Below, one piece after another: positions 33,602 to 39,632 of a DNA stretch of 49,682 bases. Origin of the DNA: Thermoanaerobaculia bacterium (lineage in GTDB: Bacteria; Acidobacteriota; Thermoanaerobaculia; Multivoradales; J023). Below the pieces are notes generated by a model. It was not told the origin of the DNA and did no database searches. It saw only the letters and a program-made list of their open reading frames with translations. Both the position numbers and the translations under genes were made by a program. Positions within the stretch are counted from its first letter, which is position 1; the number at the start of each line of letters is the position of its first letter. The stretch is taken from positions 1-49,682 of the forward strand of contig JALCBJ010000048.1 of NCBI GenBank assembly GCA_028066595.1, given 5' to 3'.

Positions 33602-34681
33602 TCAGCCGTCACTGTTCTCCGCCGAGTCTGCGGCTTCCGCCGGCATGTCAGCGGCAGCCTCGGGCCAGATACCGATCTCCCGATAGAAGCGTTCGGCACC
33701 GGGATGGAAAGGCGTGCCGGTGTCTCGCACGACGTTACCCGGCTGGATCGCCTTACCGGCGGGGTGACGCTCTACGACAGCCGCTCGCTGCTCGTAAAGC
33801 GTCTTCGTGACCTGGTAGATGACGTCGTCATCGACCGAAGCCGACGTGATCAGGTGCATGGAACCGACGTTCATCCCCTCGAACGACTGATCTTGGTTTC
33901 GGTAGGTTCCGGACGGAATCGTTGCGGGGTGAAAGAAGGGATACGTCTCGATGAGGCTCTGCTTGATCTCGGGATCGAAAGGCACGAAGCGGACGTCCAT
34001 CGACGTGGACGCCTGGGTGATCGATGCCGTGGGCACCGCGCCTCCGAGGAAGGCGGCGGCAGCCGATCCGTCGGCTAGCTGGTCGACGGCGCCGCTCTGC
34101 GTGTCGTTGAGCGGGGTGAAGTCCTCATAGGTCACCCCGTGTGCTTCCACCAACTTGCCGACGAACATCTCGAAGCCGGCGCCGGCCGGGCCGACGACGA
34201 TACGCTTGCCAGCTAGATCGGAGATGGACTCGACGCCCGAGTCGGCTCGGGTGACGAAGAGCGCGACGTTGGGCGCGAGCGTCATGACAGCGCGTACGTC
34301 ATAAGCCTGATCGAAGCTGCCCTCGCCGCGAACCGCGTGATAGGTGATGGCAGCATTCGACAGGGCCAGATCCAGCTGGCCGGCGACCAGTCGGCGGATG
34401 TTCTCCTGCGATCCCTGGGTGGCTTCGGCGGTGACTTGCCAGCTTTCGGGACCGTCTTGATCGAGCACCTCCGCCAGCGCGCCACCGACAACGAAGAACG
34501 CGCCGCCTGCGGGAGCGGTGCCCAGGCTCAGAAAGCGTCGTTCCTCCGCCGGACTGCCTTCGCTTTCTGCTTCGCCGCCACCACCTGCGCAACCCAGTCC
34601 TGCGATGCAGGAAAACGCGAAGAGGGGCATCAGGAAAAGAACGGAAAGCAGAGTCTGGAACTTTGAAGTCTTGGAGTTCAT
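33602..34681 (-). CDS. TAXI-family TRAP transporter solute-binding lipoprotein
   Basis: Periplasmic binding component of 359 residues from the ATG at 34681 (AAGG about 7 nt upstream). A lipoprotein signal (LLSVLFLMPLFAFSCIAGLGC) puts Cys25 as the likely lipidated residue, followed by a Gly/Glu linker. TAXI features are FLSLGTAPAGGAFFVVGGALAEVL, ATQGSQENIRRLVAGQLDLALSNAA, RIVVGPAGAGFEMFVGKLVEAHG, and FLGGAVPTASITQAS. The family binds carboxylates or amino-acid-like ligands. It is the first gene of the TAXI-TRAP-creatininase group, so ligand and hydrolase substrate are probably the same compound. Anchoring by lipid is unusual for classical TRAP binding proteins but frequent in this lineage. Confidence 0.92.
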   Translation of the reverse strand: MNSKTSKFQTLLSVLFLMPLFAFSCIAGLGCAGGGGEAESEGSPAEERRFLSLGTAPAGGAFFVVGGALAEVLDQDGPESWQVTAEATQGSQENIRRLVAGQLDLALSNAAITYHAVRGEGSFDQAYDVRAVMTLAPNVALFVTRADSGVESISDLAGKRIVVGPAGAGFEMFVGKLVEAHGVTYEDFTPLNDTQSGAVDQLADGSAAAAFLGGAVPTASITQASTSMDVRFVPFDPEIKQSLIETYPFFHPATIPSGTYRNQDQSFEGMNVGSMHLITSASVDDDVIYQVTKTLYEQRAAVVERHPAGKAIQPGNVVRDTGTPFHPGAERFYREIGIWPEAAADMPAEAADSAENSDG

Positions 34682-34814
34682 CTCGAGCCTTTGGCGCAGA
34701 AATCTACTGCGGAATTCATCGGTCAACAGCCCGGAACGGGCCCCGAAAATGTGCAACGGGCGGCAGCGTAGCACGGGGTCTACGGGACCATCTGTCGGCG
34801 GTTCGGAGGCCCGC

Positions 34815-34836
34815 GTGAAGCTTACGCAAGCTTTAC
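34815..34836 (-). terminator. Hairpin after the FG-GAP gene
   Basis: GTGAAGCTT-ACGC-AAGCTTTAC pairs at 8 of 9 positions and lies 13 bp beyond the minus-strand stop at 34849. No T-run follows. Candidate terminator before the TAXI gene. Confidence 0.4.
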
Positions 34837-34848
34837 AGCGCCCGCCTC

Positions 34849-36633
34849 TCAGGGCACGGTCGCCGACCAGTAGGTCGTGTCGCCGGTCTCGAATCCGTTG
34901 CTGAATACGTGCGTCGGGTCGAAGGTGCGACCCGAGACCAGCAACAGGTTGCCGACCCCGTTTGCACCCGGAGCGTCACCGCGCATCTCGTTGATCGCCA
35001 GGTCGATCCGACCGTCGCCGTCGAGATCGCCTGCGGCAGCGCTGTAGCACAGGACATCGTCTTCTTCTTTGCCGTCGATCTGGGCCACGCGGAAGGTAGC
35101 CGGGGAGGGTAGGTTCGCGAGATCGATGACGGGAGGCCAAGCTCCGACCTGGCCGAAGAGGAGATGGGCTTGACCGGCCTGAAATCGGCCTTGCGGCGAT
35201 GCGTGGGGAGAGGAAAACAAGAGGTCGGAGATGCCGTCCCCGTCGAAATCTCCCAGGGCTGCCGTGTCGGCACCGATGTCACTGGCGGTTGGGCCCCAAA
35301 CGCGACTGACGGTGACACCTGCCGGAGGAGAGGAGACCGCCGAAACCGTGCCACGCAGTAGATGTGGGTCGAAGATCACGTGGCCTATGCCGGCGTTGGA
35401 GCGACCGTCGGGATCGCCCAGGAGGTCTCCCACCACAAGGTCGGGATCTCCGTCACCGTCAAGGTCGTGGCCGGCGACGATTTCTTCGCCGAATTTGTCG
35501 TTGATCGCTTCACCATCGAGCACAGTGAAGTCCGGATGGGGCGTCGAGGGCACGGTGAGCTCGTAGCCGAGGGACCAGGGTGTCGGCGGGAAGAGGTCAT
35601 CCCATGCGATGTAGAGGGTTCCGCGGGCGGTGCCACCGCTCGAATGTGTATCGACCAGATTGAGAGGATCCACCGGCCCGAGAATGGCTCCGGCGCGACT
35701 CAATGTGCTGGCGAAGATCACCTCGCCTCGCCCGTCGCCGTCCAGGTCGCCGATGCTGCACGTGGCCCCTGCATGGAGATGACTGGCGTTGCCGGGAGGG
35801 ATGACGTGGGCGATGTCTCCCGACAGGTCGTCGAAGATCGTTCCGAAGTCCGCCAGGTCGATCAGGCCCCCATCGTCCAGGTGGCTACCGCCGCGTATGA
35901 CCCAGACGGCACCTCGATGAAGACTGGCCGGGCCTGCTTCCTGGTCCGCCCCCACAACGAGGTCAGCGGTACCATCTCCATCGATGTCGCCGGTTCGAGT
36001 CCAGATGCAGAAACGATCGCCGACGTCGGCACCGACGATCGTCGTTTCGCGTACCGAGGCGGGTGCCGAGGCCAGTTGTAGGGCCGTCCTCGACTTTGCC
36101 AAGGTGCGCAGGTGCGGACCACCGGGCAGGATCGTCAGAGCTCCGGCCCCGATGCGGCGCCCGAGCGTGTAGTTCTGCCGGCAGACGAGGAGATCGCCGA
36201 TGCCGTCTCCGGTAACGTCGTCCATCCAGATCTCAGAGCCCGCGGTCTCCTGCTCATCGTCGCCGAAGATGCGTAAGAAGCCGGCACCGTCCATCGACGT
36301 CTCGACCGAACCGTCGAGCAAACCGGTGCCGAAGACGAGGTCGACCTCTCCAGATCGAAACTCCCCGTTCGGCGAGGCCGTCATGAACGCCACTGCGGAG
36401 TCAGGGATCTGGTCCCCATCGACGTCGAAGCCGGAGGCCACCGGGACACCGTACTGACCCGTGCCGGTGGCGCCGTAGATCCGTTGGAGGATGCCGTCGC
36501 CGTCCTGCACCGTGAGCAGGTCCAGGTAGGTTTCCGGCTGCGCGACCGCCGAGGTAACACCGAGGAAGAGGAGCAGAGGAAGGAATCGGGCACGGAAGAG
36601 AGCGGAGTTCGGAACTCGGGAAGTACAAAGCAT
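34849..36633 (-). CDS. Secreted FG-GAP/integrin-alpha-like repeat protein with FETGDTTYW tail
   Basis: A protein of 594 residues from the ATG at 36633 with AAGGA 7 nt upstream. The signal peptide FLPLLLFLGVTSAVAQ is followed by about seven FG-GAP-type blades, each with a calcium-binding loop such as FDVDGDQIPDSAV, VTGDGIGDLL, IDGDGTADLVVG, LDGDGRGEVIFA, LDGDGDPDLVVGD, FDGDGISDLLFS and LDGDGRIDLAI. The fold is a seven-blade propeller, and its likely role is an extracellular or surface calcium-binding, adhesion-type function. The last residues, VFSNGFETGDTTYWSATVP, match the FESGDTSxWS tail found at the end of many secreted proteins in some bacterial groups, which may be a sorting or anchoring signal. 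The gene shares a divergent promoter region with truD. Confidence 0.88.
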   Translation of the reverse strand: MLCTSRVPNSALFRARFLPLLLFLGVTSAVAQPETYLDLLTVQDGDGILQRIYGATGTGQYGVPVASGFDVDGDQIPDSAVAFMTASPNGEFRSGEVDLVFGTGLLDGSVETSMDGAGFLRIFGDDEQETAGSEIWMDDVTGDGIGDLLVCRQNYTLGRRIGAGALTILPGGPHLRTLAKSRTALQLASAPASVRETTIVGADVGDRFCIWTRTGDIDGDGTADLVVGADQEAGPASLHRGAVWVIRGGSHLDDGGLIDLADFGTIFDDLSGDIAHVIPPGNASHLHAGATCSIGDLDGDGRGEVIFASTLSRAGAILGPVDPLNLVDTHSSGGTARGTLYIAWDDLFPPTPWSLGYELTVPSTPHPDFTVLDGEAINDKFGEEIVAGHDLDGDGDPDLVVGDLLGDPDGRSNAGIGHVIFDPHLLRGTVSAVSSPPAGVTVSRVWGPTASDIGADTAALGDFDGDGISDLLFSSPHASPQGRFQAGQAHLLFGQVGAWPPVIDLANLPSPATFRVAQIDGKEEDDVLCYSAAAGDLDGDGRIDLAINEMRGDAPGANGVGNLLLVSGRTFDPTHVFSNGFETGDTTYWSATVP

Positions 36634-36677
36634 GGGAATCCTTGTAGGCCGCGAAGGATAGGCAACAACCCGAGCCC

Positions 36678-36685
36678 AGTATACT
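36678..36685. promoter_or_regulatory. Symmetric -10 element in the truD/FG-GAP divergent region
   Basis: AGTATACT is a perfect palindrome that offers a TATACT -10 hexamer on both strands (36680-36685 plus; 36683-36678 minus). The distances to the two starts (45 bp each way) are symmetrical. No convincing -35 is visible in either direction. Confidence 0.45.
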
Positions 36686-36729
36686 CCGCGTCGACCCGTC
36701 GTCGTCGAAGTTGTTGACGCGAGAATGTG

Positions 36730-37755
36730 ATGCCCCGGATCCGAGTCGAGCCAGAAGATTTCCAAGTCGAAGAGGAGCCTCTCTATCGCCCCTGTGGCTC
36801 GGGACCGTTTCTCCATCTCAAGATCGAGAAGCGCCTGCTCAACACGGACGAGGTCGCACAGCGATTGGCGGAAGTGCTCGATCTCTCTCCGCGGGAGATT
36901 CACTGGGCGGGGCGGAAAGACAGAGTAGCCGTCGCGCGTCAGTGGCTGTCGCTCCCCGCCGATGCCGTGGCTGGCGATCCGGAGAAGCTGGACCTGGGCC
37001 CGGGAATCAAGGTGCTCGACTCGGCGCGCCACGTGGAACGCCTGGGCGTCGGTCAACTGGCGTCGAACTTCTTTCGGCTGCGGGTGCGTTCGGTGGTCTC
37101 GGGGTGGGCGGAACGCGCCAAGAAACGGTTCGCCGAACTGCAGAAGAAGGGCATGCCGAACCGATACGGACGTCAGCGTTTCGGCCGCGACGGCAGAAAC
37201 CCGGAACGGGGGCGACGTGTGCTCGCCGGCCATCCGTTGCGTGGCGGCCGCCGGACCGCATGGTTGATGGTCACAGCGCTGCAGTCGCAGGTGTTCAACG
37301 AGGTGCTCGATCGCAGGGCCGATGCGCTCGACGAAGTCTGGACCGGCGATGTGGCGCTGGTACACGATACCGGTGAGCTGGCATGGGTCGACGACGCCGC
37401 GAGTTGGGAACAGCGGGTTCGAGATTTCGAGGCCAGCGCCACCGGTCCTCTGTTCGGCACCAAGATGCATCGGCCCAAAGGTCCCGCCGCGGTATTGGAA
37501 GCCGCCGTTCTTCGCGACTTCGACCTGCCGGACCTCGCGTCATTGAAGCTGCCGCGGGGCATGCGCTTGTTCGGAGATCGTCGCGCGCTACGGGTACGGC
37601 CGTCCGGCGCAGAGATCGAATATGACCTCACCGATTCGGTCCTGCACCTCTCCTTCCGTCTGCCTGTGGGAAGCTACGCGACCGTCCTGCTAGATGAGCT
37701 GTTTCCGGAGGGATACGACGAAGGCAACGGTCTGTCGCCTCGCCTACTGGGGTAG
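36730..37755 (+). CDS. truD: tRNA pseudouridine(13) synthase TruD
   Basis: It converts U13 of tRNA-Glu (and a few others) to pseudouridine. A protein of 341 residues, normal length. The N-terminal catalytic part has PEDFQVEEEPLYRPCGSGPFLHLKIEKRLLNTDEVAQRLA and the active-site loop WAGRKDRVAVARQWLSL with the catalytic Asp. QLASNFFRLRVR and PNRYGRQRFGRDGRNPERGRRVL (the NxxGxQRFG motif) follow. The TRUD insertion domain lies at about 190-260, and the chain ends with LPVGSYATVLLDELF. The ATG at 36730 is preferred over the adjacent GTG at 36727. It is convergent with msrB, with only 11 bp between the stops. Confidence 0.95.
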   Translation: MPRIRVEPEDFQVEEEPLYRPCGSGPFLHLKIEKRLLNTDEVAQRLAEVLDLSPREIHWAGRKDRVAVARQWLSLPADAVAGDPEKLDLGPGIKVLDSARHVERLGVGQLASNFFRLRVRSVVSGWAERAKKRFAELQKKGMPNRYGRQRFGRDGRNPERGRRVLAGHPLRGGRRTAWLMVTALQSQVFNEVLDRRADALDEVWTGDVALVHDTGELAWVDDAASWEQRVRDFEASATGPLFGTKMHRPKGPAAVLEAAVLRDFDLPDLASLKLPRGMRLFGDRRALRVRPSGAEIEYDLTDSVLHLSFRLPVGSYATVLLDELFPEGYDEGNGLSPRLLG

Positions 37756-37766
37756 GCGATCTGTCG

Positions 37767-38363
37767 CTAGTTGCCTTCGAACAGGCCGAGGAACTTCCCG
37801 TAGCCCCGCGCTTCCAGCTCGTTTGCAGGGATGAAGTGCAGGGCTGCCGAGTTGATGCAGTAGCGCAGACCCGTGGGCTCCGGGCCGTCGGGAAACACAT
37901 GACCGAGATGAGAATCGGCATGCTTCGATCGCACCTCCGTACGTGCATAGCCGATTTTGTAGTCGGTCTTCTCGACGATCTCCACGCCCTCGATCGGCTT
38001 CGTGAAGCTGGGCCAACCCGTTCCTGATCGGTATTTGTCGGTCGAGCTGAAGAGTGGCTCCCCCGAGACGATATCGACGTAGAGACCGTCCTTCTTGTTG
38101 TCCCAATACTCGTTGGCGAAGGGACGCTCGGTTCCTTCGTGCTGAGTCACGCGGTACTGGAGGCCGGTGAGTCGCTCGCGGAGCTGTTCGTCAGATGGTT
38201 TCTCGAAAGTGTCGGAACCTTGCCATGGCGCCACCGGCAACTCGGACCGGTTCGTGCTGTCGGCCGCTTCGACGCGCATGCATGCGCCAGCGGCGAAGAC
38301 CAGCAACAGGCCGAGGAGCATTCGAAATGGAGTTCCACTGCGCTGTAAAGAATGAGCTCTCAT
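37767..38363 (-). CDS. msrB: Exported peptide-methionine (R)-S-oxide reductase
   Basis: It repairs methionine-R-sulfoxide in proteins. A protein of 198 residues. An N-terminal segment ([14 protein letters not shown]) ends in a lipobox-like AAGAC, so the enzyme is probably a periplasmic lipoprotein rather than cytosolic. The catalytic domain shows [78 protein letters not shown]; the nucleophile is the Cys in RYCINS. The paired CxxC zinc ligands are absent (GEPLFSS region), which is the usual non-zinc form, and the resolving cysteine is not obvious, so recycling may use a thioredoxin-like partner directly. trmH lies 57 bp upstream on the same strand. Confidence 0.93.
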   Translation of the reverse strand: MRAHSLQRSGTPFRMLLGLLLVFAAGACMRVEAADSTNRSELPVAPWQGSDTFEKPSDEQLRERLTGLQYRVTQHEGTERPFANEYWDNKKDGLYVDIVSGEPLFSSTDKYRSGTGWPSFTKPIEGVEIVEKTDYKIGYARTEVRSKHADSHLGHVFPDGPEPTGLRYCINSAALHFIPANELEARGYGKFLGLFEGN

Positions 38364-38420
38364 GCCGTGTGATTCGTGTGCCGGCCGCTGACGGATCTCT
38401 CCGCGGTTGCTGGGGGTGGC

Positions 38421-39086
38421 TCAGCCACGAGGAATAGGATCCAGCAGCTCGCCGTCGTCTCCTATGCGCGGATACGGATACCCTTTCTGCCGGCAGTACT
38501 CGGCCAGCTTGCGGTGGCCCCACTCGAAAAGGAGGCGCTGGCGGGTGACCTCGTCTACCTGAGGTGTGTCGTAGAGACCTGCTGCCTGTCGTTGACGCTG
38601 TGCTTCGAAGAGGATCACCGCAGCCGCGACGGACACGTTCAAGGACTCTACCGCTCCCGACATGGGGATCATGATCTTGGTGTCGACCTGGGCCAGGATG
38701 TCGGTGGCCAAGCCCGGGCCCTCTTGTCCCAGAACCACACAGGTCGGGAGCGTATAGTCCACCTCGCGGAAGTCGACCGCGGTCTCGTCGAGGGCTGCGG
38801 CGACTACCTGGAGCCCACGTTCCCGAAGGTGGCGAAACGCTCCGCCGAAGTCTGGGTGGAGGCGCATCTCGACGTAGCGGTCGCTTCCCGCCGCGCTGGT
38901 CACTTTGGCTCGAAAGCTTTCCGAGTCGGTGATGCCGTGTGCTTCCAGCACGCCGACCGCGTCGCAGGTACGCAGGACTGCCGATACGTTGTGGGCCTTC
39001 TGCAGGTCGTCGATCAGCACGGTCAACGTCGGCTGACGCCGGTCGAGAATGGCGGAAAGTCGAGCGTAGCGGCGCGGAATCATCAC
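38421..39086 (-). CDS. trmH: SpoU-class tRNA (guanosine-2'-O)-methyltransferase, TrmH type
   Basis: SPOUT-fold enzyme that methylates the 2'-OH of G18 in tRNA with S-adenosylmethionine. A protein of 221 residues. The N-terminus (PRRYARLSAILDRRQPTLTVLIDDLQKAHNVSAVLRTCDAVGV) contains motif 1 (NVSAVLRTCDA). Motif 2 is VVLGQEGPGL and motif 3 is IPMSGAVESLNVSVAAAVILFE, forming the trefoil-knot cofactor site. The C-terminal basic helix (RLLFEWGHRKLAEYCRQKGYPYP) is typical of the long TrmH subtype. Two adjacent ATGs (39086, 39083) are possible starts. It precedes msrB in the same direction. Confidence 0.93.
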   Translation of the reverse strand: MMIPRRYARLSAILDRRQPTLTVLIDDLQKAHNVSAVLRTCDAVGVLEAHGITDSESFRAKVTSAAGSDRYVEMRLHPDFGGAFRHLRERGLQVVAAALDETAVDFREVDYTLPTCVVLGQEGPGLATDILAQVDTKIMIPMSGAVESLNVSVAAAVILFEAQRQRQAAGLYDTPQVDEVTRQRLLFEWGHRKLAEYCRQKGYPYPRIGDDGELLDPIPRG

Positions 39087-39192
39087 GAGATGCTAGCCGA
39101 TGTCTTTTGTGAGGCGGTCGCTCGAGAGCGCCGCGCGCTGGCCGAAACCGCCCGCAACTCTCCTGTGTCGGTCGTAGTTAAATATGTGGTAA

Positions 39193-39224
39193 CAATACCG
39201 ATGTAGATAACATCTGTTGTATTG
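39193..39224. promoter_or_regulatory. Nested dyad in AT-rich patch before second PadR gene
   Basis: The outer arms CAATAC (39193-39198) and GTATTG (39219-39224) enclose the inner dyad GATGT-AGATA-ACATC (39200-39214). The inner ATGT/ACAT halves are the type bound by PadR proteins. The surrounding 39175-39235 is strikingly AT-rich against the GC-rich background, so promoter and operator are probably here, 50-70 bp before the ATG. Confidence 0.5.
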
Positions 39225-39269
39225 CCACGTAAAGATGCTGAACCCGCCGAGGACCCCAGGAGGATCCGC

Positions 39270-39632
39270 ATGAGCTCTCGAGCACGTCCCGCACCGTCCG
39301 CCGACAAAGAAAAGAAGAAGGCCGCGGCAGAGATGCTGGTGCTCTCCTTGTTGGAAGAGCGTCAGCGCCATGGGTACGAGATCGCTAAGTTGATCGGCGA
39401 ACGTTCCGGCGGTGTGCTCGACTTCCACGCTGCGTCGCTCTATACGCTGCTCAGCCGACTCGAGGGTCGCGGCTGGATCGCTGGTCGTTGGGTGGAGAAG
39501 GCCGGTGAGCGCCGTCGGCGTTTCTACCGCCTGACACCAGCCGGAATTACCGAGCTGGCCGCGAAGCGTAGAAGCTGGCAGGTGTTCGTACAGGCTGTGG
39601 AACAGGTTCTGGTGCCGGAGCCCGCGCCGTGA
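39270..39632 (+). CDS. PadR-family transcriptional regulator, second copy
   Basis: A protein of 120 residues. The ATG at 39270 has an excellent AGGAGGA ribosome site 5 nt upstream, which decides against an upstream in-frame ATG. After a short basic N-terminus comes the PadR winged helix: AAAEMLVLSLLEERQRHGYEIAKLIGE, DFHAASLYTLLSRLEGRGWI (recognition helix and wing) and RRRFYRLTPAGITELAAKRRSWQVFVQAVEQVL. The stop overlaps the start of the following permease by 4 bp (GTGA), so regulator and transporter are translationally coupled and probably self-regulated from the dyad upstream. Confidence 0.92.
   Translation: MSSRARPAPSADKEKKKAAAEMLVLSLLEERQRHGYEIAKLIGERSGGVLDFHAASLYTLLSRLEGRGWIAGRWVEKAGERRRRFYRLTPAGITELAAKRRSWQVFVQAVEQVLVPEPAP

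Noticed and set aside
34849..37470. Extension of the FG-GAP frame upstream of 36633
   Set aside because: It would run antisense through truD; the ATG at 36633 has a signal peptide and ribosome site.
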